64,000 bases of DNA from Kingdonia uniflora (taxonomy: Eukaryota; Streptophyta; Magnoliopsida; Ranunculales; Circaeasteraceae). How positions within the stretch are numbered: position 1 is the first letter of the stretch; each line of letters starts with the position of its first letter. The stretch is from the NCBI GenBank assembly GCA_014058105.1, contig JACGCM010001272.1, positions 3,596,001 through 3,660,000 on the forward strand. Direction: 5' to 3'. Position numbers and translations under genes: made by a program. Below are positions 11,713 through 22,869 of the stretch, piece after piece. Below the pieces are notes generated by a model that was given only the letters and a program-made list of their open reading frames with translations, was not told the DNA's origin and made no database searches.

Positions 11713-11720
11713 ATAAACTT
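11709..11720. repeat. target-site duplication of LINE-1, right copy
   Basis: TCACATAAACTT. The RNase H frame of element B continues directly after it (KHYF...AHSIKVMTNYPL). Confidence 0.85.
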
Positions 11721-12080
11721 AAGCACTACTTCTAAGCTCATTCAATCAAAGTCATGACAAACTACCCACTCTGAGAAGTTTTTTCCAAAAAAGAAAAATC
11801 ACGAAGAGTGCAACAATGGTCAGTCAGTTTGGGAGAACATGATATCAAGTTTGAACAATACCATTCAGAAAAAGGTCAGGCCATTGCCGATTTACTCATG
11901 GATTTTCTTGTGGAAGATCCCGATTGGGGGGAGCATGATCTTAAACTTACAAAAGAAAATACAGAAGATCCACCCACCAAAGCATTTATGAGTGAGCTGA
12001 ATGGATTACAAGGAAAGGGTGGAGACTTCTTACCGATAGTTCAGCATGACCTGCAGTGTCAGGAATTGGAATCATACTGA
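11721..12080 (+). pseudogene. element B RNase H, second part, and tether
   Basis: After the LINE the B frame resumes as KHYF, a stop, AHSIKVMTNYPL, a stop and EVF, then stays open from 11808: QQWSVSLGEHDIKFEQYH and KGQAIADLLMDFLVE. This is the end of the gypsy RNase H and the start of the tether leading to the second RNase H. The distance from the left half is a multiple of three (3516 bp), so the two halves are nominally in the same frame. Confidence 0.8.
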
Positions 12081-12745
12081 TTACTCCTTCCAACGATAGA
12101 ATTGAGAAATTAATTCATTTGGATTTTGAAGCCTCCAACAATGTCACAGAATACGAAGCTCTAATTCATGGACTCGACCTCGCACTTGAGCTTAGCATCC
12201 CAGAGCTCTAAGTCTACACAGATTTTCTACTCATCGTTCACCATTACTCAGAATAGTACAAGAAGAATGACAAGATGATCTAATATGCAGCCCTCATTAC
12301 CAATAGGATGAGCAGATTTTCAAAAGAAACTCTCGACTATCTCCAACGAGGTAAAAACTAACATGTCGATTCCTTGTCTTATTTAGCCGGGGTCTTAGGT
12401 ATAGAAGCAAGATATCTAGACAACGAAGTAATGTCCACCCTTAGCATTGATCTGTATTCTGTCTGTATGATCAACGCTGGAGGCGATGATGAGGAGGACG
12501 ACGATTGGCAAAAGCCCTTTGTTGCCTATCTCGACCCGAAGAACGAATGCGACGGGCTCCGTCCAACAGATCCCAAAGAATGTCGACAGTTGATCAAAAA
12601 CTTGAAGCATTACACATTTCAGAATGGTCATCTATATCGCCGTTCAGTCACAAGGCCTTATCTTAAGTACCTCTCAAAGAAGAAGAAAAATGGAATGCTC
12701 AAAGATTTACATGAAGGAACTTGTGTCTCACATGCTACAGGTTGA
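12081..12745 (+). pseudogene. element B second (archaeal-type) RNase H and start of integrase
   Basis: Pieces such as IEKLIHLDFEASNNVTEYEA, LIHGLDLALELSIPEL and RGKN.HVDSLSYLAG give the A-S-N-N-x-x-E-Y-E-A pattern of the additional RNase H found between RNase H and integrase in Tat-lineage elements. The last 123 codons (12374-12745) stay open and lead to the integrase zinc-finger region. Frame breaks precede them. This domain is the main reason for placing B in the Tat lineage. Confidence 0.75.
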
Positions 12746-13400
12746 TCACTCGCTCACAGAGCAATTACACAAGAAGTATTCTGGTCAAGAATGCGCAAAC
12801 AAGTAGTAGAGTACTTACGTAAATGCGACACATGTCAACGATATGGACACATGATCTGCTCCCCTGCACTCGAACTATATGCCAGTAAGGTTTTCTGGTC
12901 ATTCAAGTGGTGAGCGGTCGACCTCGTTGAAAAATTTCTTAATACTCCAGGTAACCGACGTTTCTTACTCATAGTAACCGATTACTTTACAAAATGGGTA
13001 GAAATAGTTCCTCTCTGTTGCACTAGAGAAGAAGAAGTTATCTTTTTTATCTAGGAGCACATTATCACCCAGTTTGGATGCCCCCACCTGATTTGGATCA
13101 ATAACGGGCCACAGTTCATTGGTGAAAAGGTTGTGGCCTTAATCAACAAACATAACATCATACATTCACCATCCAATTCATACTACCCTCAAGGTAATGG
13201 CCAAGCCAAAATAACTAACAAAACCATAGTGGATGGACTCAAGAAAAGGCTTCAATCATAGAAAAAAGGAAATTGGATATGGGAACTTCCTCACGTCTTA
13301 TGGGCATACCGTACTACTCCACGTCAATCAACTGGCTATTCCTCCTTCCTCCTGGCTTATGGCACAGAAGTAGTCATTCTAACATAGTATCACCATCCTA
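12746..13400 (+). pseudogene. element B integrase (catalytically dead)
   Basis: One frame can be followed across stops: CDTCQRYGH (zinc finger), AVDLVEKF (first catalytic Asp), then LIWINNGPQF where functional copies have S/T-D-N-G (Asp to Asn), and GQAKITNKTI where they have GQAEVTN (Glu to Lys). Two of the three DDE residues are thus lost. The segment ends RTTPRQSTGYSSFLLAYGTE, the conserved core end. Integrase would insert the cDNA into the host. Confidence 0.8.
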
Positions 13401-14125
13401 TCAGAGATCACGAGCTTACAGACAAAGAAAATGAGTTCAAGTTGGCTTGTAATATAAAGTGGATTGATAAAACTAGGGAACGCATTATTGCCATCCTAGG
13501 TCGATATCAGCATATGCTAGCTAGCTCGTATAATAGAAGAGTCTGAAGCTGTGAGTTCCAAGTCGACGATCTCGTCCTTAGAGAGATCCCACAGTATTGA
13601 AAAGAAGTATATGCTGGCAAAAAATTAGGAAGGTCCATTCCTCATCATTGGTCGAACTGTTTTGGGATCGTACTATCTCATGACATAGCAAGGAGTTCAA
13701 ATCCCAAATCTGTGGAACTATATGAGACTGAAATGGTATTATCAATATTCTAACAGAGTATCACCATCCTGTCAGAGATCATGACCTTACAGACAAAGAA
13801 AATGAGTTCGAGTTGGCTTGCAATATAAAGTGGATTAATAAAATTAGGGAATGCACTATTGCCAACCTAGGTCGATATCACCATATGCTAGCTAGCTCGT
13901 ATAATAGAAGAGTCTAAAGCCGTGAATTCCAAGTTAACAATCTCATCCTCAGAGAGATCCCACAGCATAGAAAAGAAGCACATGTCGAGAAACTGGCAAA
14001 AAATTGGGAAGGTCCATTCCTATTCATTGGTCGAACTGGTCTGGGATCGTATTATCTCATAACGGAGCAAGGAGTTTGAATCCCAAATTTGTGGAACACT
14101 AGGAGACTGAAACAGTATTATCGTT
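13379..14125 (+). repeat. direct tandem duplication of integrase C-terminal segment (371-bp offset)
   Basis: Copy 1 starts ctaacatagtatcaccatcc at 13379 and copy 2 starts ctaacagagtatcaccatcc at 13750. Both run through the tail block with ggtcgatatca, atgctagctagctcg, cgatctcgtcc-like text and ggaaggtccattcct. Copy 2 keeps about 9 bp of text (cgagaaact) that copy 1 has lost. Both copies have their own stops. The duplication happened inside the element, not by transposition. Confidence 0.85.
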
Positions 14126-14280
14126 AAGCCCTGGGTTTCTCCATTTCAATATTCTCGTTCATTCCATTCCAAAAGTAAGATTTCAATCTCCATACACCGT
14201 ACATTCTATTCTACTCAATGAAAACTTCCAAGTTTTTTCCCACGTTACTTTCTACTTATGTAGACTCTACTAAATCTTAT

Positions 14281-14650
14281 AGATTGAAGCAAATGAAATA
14301 CTAACTTTCGATCGACCTCTATACATAGATTGAAGCAAAGGTAATACTAGATTTTTATTGACCTCTATACATAGATTGAAGTAAAGGTAATACTAGCTTT
14401 CGATCGACCTCTATTCATAGATTGAAGTAAAGGTAATATTTACTTTCGATCGACCTTTATACATAGATTGAAGCAAAGGTAATACTAGCTTTCGATCAAT
14501 CTCTATACAAAGATTAAAGCAAATGTAATACTAGTTTTTAATCGACCCTCAATACACAGATTAAAGCAAAGGTAATACTAGCTATTAATCACCCATCTAT
14601 ACATATACTTGCGATTAAAACAAAGGAAATACTAGTTTTCAATAAAAGAT
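14281..14650 (+). repeat. 46-bp minisatellite, about 8 units
   Basis: Units start agattgaagcaaaggtaata and contain ctttcgatcgacctctatac. Starts at 14281, 14327, 14373, 14419, 14465, 14511 and 14558 give a strict 46-bp period (one of 47), then degraded units. It lies between integrase and the antisense ORF. Tandem arrays at this place are a known property of Tat/Ogre-type elements. Confidence 0.9.
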
Positions 14651-14782
14651 CTCTATCAAACATAAGATAAAACAATGGTAAAACTAGCTTTTATCTTTCT
14701 ATATGTCTGTAACTAAAGGATACTTCTACACATTACTTCTAAAGGTTCTTCTTTGCTTATGGAAGGTTAGCTACGCCTTCCC

Positions 14783-17700
14783 CTATGCAGAAGGACGTTC
14801 GGCCATAAATTCTAGAGCTCGAGCAGATACAATAATCCTGCCTTGCTTTAACAATTCATCAGGTCGGGAACCTAACTCCATTTTCATGGCATTCAGACAA
14901 TATCCTCGATCTATATCAGTAATACATATATAGCCCCAGAATGACATAGAGTCATACAAGGTATCCCTCTCAAACTTAAGCCTTCTTACTTCCTCTATAC
15001 ACTCATGATGCTCTGTCATCTTCTCCCTTGCTTTATCTATCTCAACCTTATTCGACGTCCTCAACAATACCAACTGAGCATGAAGTTCTTCCAGCTCCCT
15101 ATCGTTCCCTTAACATCCCGCAACAGGAGCCTTCTACAAAAACTCATCCTTCTTCCTTAACAACTGATCCTTCCCCCTGATCACCCCCTCTACCTCCCGC
15201 TCTCTACGAAGAGCGATATCTAACTTATCTTGGCCCTCTCTTAAGTATTCATTTCCTCTCTGTATATGAGATTGAATGCGAGTTACATCCACCTCCAGCT
15301 TTTTAGTTCAAGCTGGTGGGTCAATCACGTCCACTTTTATAATAAAGACCCCGGCATCGCCTTTTTTCTTCTTCGACCACTCCCCAGCCTCAGCCTTATT
15401 AACATACGAGTTGGTCATAGCCAAATCTACCTTCAATTGGGCCACCCTCCCATTCAGTTTGTCATACCATTTTTTGAACCATACGGAAATCCATATCTTT
15501 AACAGGTATGGCCTCACTCAATTGATCAGCCACACATTCAGAACGGGCCATGCCAGCTCGAGCTTTTTAAAGCTCGTTGTCTTTCCTAGTCATTTCACTC
15601 TTCAATTGCTCAGCACAATTTTGGAACTTACCAAATCAGCTTGAGTCTGTTCAAGCTCGTTTGTTTTCCTGGTCATCTGACCCTTTAAACTAGCCTTAAA
15701 ATCTTGTAACAATTTTTCTGTCACTTCTAGCGACTTGATAAGATATCGAGCGGTGTCCACTTCCTTACTTTTCACCATTAACATATTAATCCTGCTTTTG
15801 AACTTCGGTGTATTGTCTTGCGTCTCTGCGAGCTCTTTTTGTACTTTCTCTATTTCGGCATTTTTCCCCTCGATCATCTTAGTCAGGTCACAAACTATTT
15901 TTATTACCTCGGCAAACTGAATCTAAACTTTGACATGTTGATCCTCCCTATCTTCATATGCCTCTTTAATCTTATCAAACTCTTCCACAAACTCATGGTT
16001 ATAATGGAGCGTCTATTATTTACTCAAGCGAACGGTCTCTAATTCGACCTATATTACATAAATAATATATCAAGCTTAATTCAACAGTACTCCACAGATA
16101 CAATCAAGTCATAATACAGATGACTTCACAAAATTCTAACAAAATTCTATTTTTTGACATTCTATTGCTGTGAGATAACTTCTAAACTTAAGGTCGAAGT
16201 ATGATCTCAGTTCATTAGTAATAACGTCTACATCCACTTTCAAGGTACATATTTTCTATGTTCTAATTTTCTAAATAATTTGACATTATCTGGACATGCT
16301 TGATTACCATCGCCCCTAAACTGCTAACACATTTATGATCTATATATATCTCCTAACTTTACTTTGTAGCTCTAAAGTAATGCAGCATACAAGTCAAATA
16401 TTTATTGTTCTTCTCTATCCTGTAGCTCCGCTTATAAAATCAGCAGGGACGCTGAGGCATTTTTCTCCTTAGCGAGCTCCGTCTATAATTCCTCAATTTT
16501 GAGGCGCATATCCTTAAGTTCCTACAAACAATATTTGTAAACATCTCTTAGCCTATCCAAATTTTATCTTACAAAGCAATATAACATAAAATTATAGTTT
16601 TTTAAACCACACAAAAAACACATAGCCAAACTTCAACAACTTTACTTTACCTTCTCATTATCTTCACCCCGGTTCTATAGATAAGTTTTGGGAGAGACTG
16701 AATCCAACCCTGTTACCACACCTTCATTAGCAGAGACCTCATTTTCCTCTTCATCTAATTCGATGTAGGTACCAGCCTTAATGGCTTTGAGGTCAGCTTT
16801 TGTGTACCCCATTGCGAGGAGTTGGCGCCCAAGTCTGTCGCATTGAACAACGACACCATCCACATTTTTTTGTGCCTCCTCAGTAAGCTTGCTTATCAAC
16901 ACCTTATGCGCAGCCTTTAGAGTAACTAATCGATCCCCCTCCATAGCCAAGTCATATTTAAGCCAAGCAACCTTCTTCTCGAACTCAACTCTCTTATTCT
17001 CGAGCTCAGTTTTTCCCTCCTCGGTCCCGAGGCAGATACCCATCAATAAACGAGCAGTCTACAGTAAAGCCAAACACATTTTTAGCTCGAATCCAAATAC
17101 AATGTTCAGAAAGAAAATGTCATCAACTTACCATTTTGCTCAACTTCAACTGTGCGGATGCACTCAGCTCCTCAACACCCCTGCGAGTTATAAGCTTCAG
17201 TTTGTTCTCAACAGCTCACAGCTCACCTTCCTCAGCAGGTCGGCTCTCCATGACCTTCGCCTCTATTATTTTAACAGGAGGACCTACCCTCCTCTTTTTC
17301 GAATCCCCTTCGACCTCCCACTCACCGTGGTTCCTGAGGCCAAGCCACCCTTCACAGTTTTCTTCTTTGGGAACTTTATAGCTAACTTGCTCAAAGTGGT
17401 CACTACAGGAACATCCTCCAAATCCATTTCTGAAGACCTTGGCTACACCATACGCACCTCCCCGTCTACTCATCTCTTCTTGCAAGCTCCAACACCCATC
17501 ATTGGTCTCTTTGCCTGAGACTTTTGTACCTTCTTTGACCTACTGTTAACTCTTTTATTTCTATTGATGTCGAGCTCTTTCAAAACTATCTCAAGCTCAA
17601 CACCTTCTCGAGCAACAGTATCTAACAGTGATTCTTTTCTTATCACCTTCGACCGAGGACCTATAAAATAAACATCACACATTGTTAAATAAAATAACAA

Positions 17701-18656
17701 CCCTTCAAATATAATAGTTTGACATTATATACTATTACTTACTTTTCTTTAAAGCCCTATGCAAAAGTTTTATTGGTTATTTGTCCTCTCTGAAGGTAAT
17801 CCCCTTTCACCCATATTACATTGTCATTCCAAACTCGATCTGCTAAATTTAGATCAAAGAAAAGTGGTCGAAACGACCTCAAACAAAAATATGCACCTCT
17901 AGTTGCAGCATAATGTTTCACAGCAGAATACTATAAAATGTTCTCAGGAGTTATTCTCCTCTCTACTTCATTCTCCTCCCACAATATATTCAAATTCTCA
18001 CAGACATTTATTACCTCCCACGTATTCTCATTCAGTTGGGCAAGACAAGACCCTAGAGTATTCAGTATACCTTTAACAAGATTACTAAGAGGCAACCTCA
18101 ATCCATATTCCAACTGAAACAGGTAACACAAAAATCCCTGGTCCAGGTTGCCTTGGGCATTCCCATCAAAATACTCAAAAGAGATCAATTCCTCGGCTCC
18201 CCTATCCAATCTCTCCTTCTCTATGTCAGGCAACAAGAAGAAATGTTCTTCCCCTAATGATAGAGTATAACCTCTAAACAACCTACCGGTATGTTCTACA
18301 ACGTTGCCCCATTTTCCACCTACAATAGCTTTGGATTTACAGAACTCTTTGAACACATCAGAGTTTGGAGGGTACGATACCAATTTACCAGGGAAATCTA
18401 GAAATTGAACGAGTACTACTTCATCCTTCCCCTCAGAGTCTATATTTACAGATTCAACGTTATTGAACTTAACTGTACGATCGGATATCGACGTCTCCAT
18501 GTTAGGAGAATCCATCATAGGCTTAAAGATGGGATTTGATTCTATAACAAATATTCCTCACGCCCAACCTACATACAGGTCTAGGTATTCAGTCAACTTA
18601 TCATTATCTTTAATTTATACATATCCATGCACACATCTACCATATATCCCTCATAC

Positions 18657-18697
<41 letters not shown>

Positions 18698-19144
18698 ATG
18701 GATGATGGGTGTATGGTATATATAAATCTTTTACACATAAATCAAACAAATTTTTATAGATTGCTATAAACAGTAATTTTAAAAAAAAATTAAACCTCAC
18801 ATTCACAAAATCATACTTCGTTCAGTAACCTTCAATGTTCAAGTATGAATCTGAAGCAATGCCAAATCCTTCTTTCGGAAACACTGTCATGACTCTGTCT
18901 CTACAACTTTTTCTTTTCTTGAGCGACAATCACTCTCGTCAAATTTTTCACGCGAATCTCTATAATTTTTTCTCTTTTCTCTCCCAGTGGTCTTCCATTT
19001 TTCTGAAGTTGATAAACATTTGAATGAGGAAGATGAACTATTATTTAAATTTTCTTTCTCTAACTGCTGATAGTTACTGGGCCTTGTACAAGCCGTCCTC
19101 GATTTTTGAACTGAGGTATCATTTCCACAATTAATGTCAGACAT
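14783..19144 (-). pseudogene. antisense extra ORF of element B (transposase_28/gag-like, coiled coil)
   Basis: Opposite strand to gag-pol, between integrase and the 3' LTR. From its N-terminus: a Ser-rich start (18887-19144, MSDINCGND), then the best conserved piece (195 codons, 17931-18518), with FLCYLFQLEYGLRLPLSNLV and LNENTWEVINVCENL. This resembles the domain annotated in plants as putative gypsy-type transposon protein. Next come basic pieces (17216-17700, with KKRRVGPP) and several Glu/Lys-rich coiled-coil stretches (16675-17046, 15602-15877, 15308-15517, 14783-15073). Stops and shifts separate the pieces. Antisense ORFs at this site are known in Grande/RIRE2-type Tat elements; their role is unknown. 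Confidence 0.65.
18663..18692. repeat. (AT)n microsatellite
   Basis: About 15 uninterrupted AT dinucleotides in the upstream half of the antisense ORF region. Likely length-variable. Confidence 0.95.
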
Positions 19145-20295
19145 TTTACACCTTTTTGGTAAAAACGCATTCCCATCATTACCCCAAGTATTATATTATA
19201 ATAAATTGTTATCTTTCCTCTCAAAATCTATCTCTGACCTTCCCACTCTCATGATGACTCGATACTCATGCGTAATCAAACTTTCCCAGCAAATTGTACA
19301 AGAGATAAAATTCAAAACTAATCTCTTGTTTTCCATTCCTACTTCTGCAACTTATAGAACTACTAATATCATTTCCAAAGATATCACATTTCAAAATTTA
19401 AATTTCTTATTCACAACAATTCCAAATAGCATTTACGACAAAATAGAAACATATTCAAGCGAAAAACTCTACCTACATTCCAATTATAATTATTCGGCCC
19501 CATTCAGTTAGCTCCCTCACATATAATTGCACATAAAGCATCTCATATACCCTGGGGAGCCACGCCTAATAATTTTACCCCAAGCAATCCTTACATCTTC
19601 TTCCTCGATCTCTTCTACATCAATTTACCTCACAGCCACTTTTCAAGCTGCAGGTTCCAAAATCACTTCACAAAATATCTTCAAGTAAAAATGATGCCCA
19701 ATCTCAAGTTCCCTCGCCCACTCATCCAAGCGTTGGAACTAAATTTCATATTCAAGCAAGTCAAAATCATAATTTAGCAGCCTAAAAATCTTTTCCCCTA
19801 CTTTTGCAATCTTTATCGCTAGTCGTCCTTCTGGAGCATGACAAACTCTCTCAGACCGAGTCCTCATCATATTCTCTTTTCTTTCTCCTCTTTACATCAC
19901 ATTCCCCTCATATTTATACACTTTTTCAAGATAACTTCAAATCACCCGCATTCTGTATATATCATAATTTGCTTTACCATAACTGAAAACCTTAAAATAA
20001 TGGTAGAAAGCTATCTAAACTTATCGATGCCAGTCGACCTCCTTGAATTCATCCATCGCATTTTTGACCTAATTATCACATTCTTTCCCCCGGTAAAGCA
20101 TTTCTAAACAAGATCTCCATAAGCTCAAATCTTCCATTTCTGCATATTCTATATCTAAAAGGATATTCTCTCCCCATGGTTCTTAAAACTTTTTCAGTTC
20201 AATACACATTTTTAATCATATTTAAAACTCAGATATATTTTCCACAATTTGAATTAATAAAACTCTAATTTTTTAGTTCATCTTCACAATATTAG
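19145..20295. other. AT-rich 3' region of element B, left of element C
   Basis: No recognisable protein on either strand. It would be the upstream (promoter and leader) side of the antisense ORF and continues, after element C, at 28914. Confidence 0.5.
20291..20295. repeat. target-site duplication of element C, left copy
   Basis: ATTAG immediately before the LTR; the same five bases follow the other LTR at 28909. Confidence 0.85.
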
Positions 20296-20767
20296 TGTAG
20301 TCATGTACCTTTCAGGGACAACAATGAGTGTATATTCATTTTGGGCTTGATACTTTCCGCTGGAGGAGGACACCACTCGACTCTCTCTGGGTTTCTCTCC
20401 GTCTCCTTAACTTAGCTAGTTCTCTCTAGATGTGGAAAAGGGAGAGGCCGAAGAAGAAGAAGAAGATCCCCTTAGGTTACCTTTACACCTCTACTTATAG
20501 GGAGGGTTTGACCTAGGAGTGCCCCTGCTCACGTGCTTTGTGCAATTCATAAGATGTCCCTTCAAGGTCGTAGGCTTCTACATTTCCATGTGGGCAGAGG
20601 GGCTAATGGATGGCTCATCGTTGCTTGTGTTCGCATCGGCTCTATGGTTATTTAGGCAAGTCCCAGCCCAAGACCTGCTTGTCGTTAGTAGGAAGATCAC
20701 GAGACGCCTGACCGAAGAGTGCTTCAGCGACCTTCAACCTTGTGGTTAGCGGGAGAGTGCTCCTTCA
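20296..20767 (-). repeat. 3' LTR of element C (left)
   Basis: Starts TGTAGTC and ends CTCCTTCA on the plus strand, collinear with the right LTR over its whole length. Its inner end touches the polypurine tract, which identifies it as the 3' LTR of a minus-strand element. Confidence 0.95.
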
Positions 20768-20785
20768 ATTCCCCCCCCCCCTTCA
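20768..20785 (-). promoter_or_regulatory. polypurine tract of element C
   Basis: The reverse strand reads GAAGGGGGGGGGGGAAT right before the 3' LTR (11 C in a row on the plus strand). It primes plus-strand DNA synthesis. Confidence 0.9.
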
Positions 20786-21559
20786 GGTCTTGCTCGTAGT
20801 AAAGGAGAGTTGAGGTGGTATAGTCATGGATTCATCGGTCGTTGTATTGGGAGATGTGTGACATCATGTTTTTCAGTACCTTGGGAAGGAAGAAGAGTAA
20901 TTATTATTTAGAAAAATGTGTTGCGTGCGGTAGCTACCACTACTGGCAACGTATCATATTATTGTGGTAGGTCTAGTTATTAATGATAATTGTCTCCCCG
21001 TGTACCACTATATAAAAGGGCCTACTGTTGAGTGAGAAAAACTTTGGTTGTTCATTGCTTGTGATTACAGTGAGTTTAAACTCTCCCCTTTCATGTTGTA
21101 TTCTTGTGGCGCTGCCTGTACGGGAAGGTTCTGGTTGGTGTGACAATCTGTTTGGGCCGTAAGCTATCCGTCATTTCACATTGGTATTACCGGTGAGCGC
21201 TCTAGTCGATTTACTTGATTTGTAGTAATGAATATTTGTTTATTAGTTTTAGTGAGGTTTCTCGCTTGGTAATGTCTATGGCTAATAGGGTTATGATAAA
21301 TTGATAGGGAAACCAGTGATGTTGTGGTTGTATAGTATTGTGAGATGGAAAGAGTGGCTCCACTGTGACACTGGTATGAATCATTTACTATACATCGCAG
21401 AGTCACTATTAGGGTGACGGCCGCATAAGGCTAGGTGAGGGCCTAGGGGTAGCAGATCCCTGAGGTGCCCTAGTTGGCTATGTGGCCATTATGCCCTTCG
21501 TACTTTAGGTTGAGTATGACATTTCTACCTAGCTCATGCAGGGACGTCTGGGCACCAAG

Positions 21560-22090
21560 CACGGGGCAAGGGATGGTGTCTCATAGGAGTAAGACGTGCT
21601 ATCGTTTATGCGATCCTATAGAGCTAGTTAGGCATGAGGTGCCTAATAACTTTTTAAGTGGTCTTCGTAGAACTATGTATGCGTTGTCATCTTAACGACC
21701 TTAGAGGGGCAGTTAGGCGCAAAGTGCCCAACAACTATTTTAGTAGTCCTCGTAAGACTATGTGCGCTTTGTCATCTTAACGACCTTAGATAGTCACTTA
21801 GACGTGAAGTGCCCAACAACTTTTTAGTATTGCTCATAGGACTACGTACGCTTTGTCGTCGTAACGACCTTCGAGGGTCAGCTAGGCGCGAAGTGCCCAA
21901 CAACCTTATTAGTAGTCCTCGTAGGACTATGTACCCTTTGTTGTTTTAATGACCTTAGATAGTCGATTAGGCGCGAGGTGCCCAACAATTTTCTTAGTAG
22001 TCCTCGTAGGACTACATACGCTTTGTCATCTTAACGACCTTAGAAAGGTAGTTAGGCATAAAGTGCCCACTTTTTTAGTAGTCCTCGTAG
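21560..22090 (-). repeat. 85-bp tandem array in element C
   Basis: About five and a half units of 85-86 bp. Repeated landmarks are gttaggc(g)caaagtgccc, agtagtcctcgtaggacta and ctttgtcatcttaacgacct; starts at 21627, 21712, 21796, 21881, 21965 and 22051. It lies between integrase and the 3' LTR. No ORF. Confidence 0.9.
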
Positions 22091-22575
22091 GACGTCCTAC
22101 TTCAAAGAATCCCCCTGTATGGTGAGTACGCTTTTACTTTAAAAGCAACTCTCGTATGTACGAGATTGTCATACTCCAAGGATGCCCCTAGTATGGTGAG
22201 TGCGTTTTTACTTTAAACAACGACTTTCATCTTTACGAGGACATCTTACTTCAAGGACGCCCCTAGTATGGTGAGTACACTTTTACTTCAAAAAGTAACT
22301 CTCGTCTTTGCGAGGATGTCCTACTTTAAGGATGCCCCCAGTATGGTGAGTGCACTTTTTACTTCAAAAAGTGACCCTCGTCTTTGCGAGGATATCCTAC
22401 TATAAGGGCGCCCCCAGTATGGTAAGTGTATTTTTACTTCAAAAAGTGACTCCCACCTTTGTATGGACATCCTACTTCAAGGACGCCCCCAGTATGGTGA
22501 GTACAATTTTACTTTAAAAAGTGCCTCTAATCTTTGCGAGGACGTCCTACTTCAAGGACGCCCCCAGTATGATGA
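22091..22575 (-). repeat. 75-bp tandem array in element C
   Basis: About six and a half units of 74-76 bp with gacgtcctacttcaaggacg, cccccagtatggtgagt and ctcgtctttgcgagg; starts at 22091, 22165, 22240, 22315, 22391, 22466 and 22541. Directly adjoins the 85-bp array but shares no obvious unit with it. Confidence 0.9.
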
Positions 22576-22869
22576 GAAGAGTGTCGAGCTGGAATAGAAA
22601 ACATATATTTTGGTGAGTTATATACACGTATCGTGTTGCTACTGATTCTATTTGCGAAGGTTCATTGCGTTCTAGGGGTATTTAAGCTCCTCTTTGTCAC
22701 TATTTAGTAGGTAGTAGGTATTGTCGTTGACCACGTGGGAGATGAGGTATGGGCCTTCCCAATTAGGCTAGAGTTTACCCTTACAATGATTATGAGTTGT
22801 AGGGAAGACTTTCTCCATGATGTAGTCCCCTTCGCAGAACTGACAAGAGACCACCCATTTGTTATAGTT

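Noticed and set aside
18663..18692. AT run as a replication or promoter element
   Set aside because: A plain dinucleotide microsatellite in decayed retroelement sequence.
20771..20781. Poly-C run as a sequencing artefact or G-quadruplex
   Set aside because: It sits exactly where the polypurine tract of a minus-strand LTR element must be.
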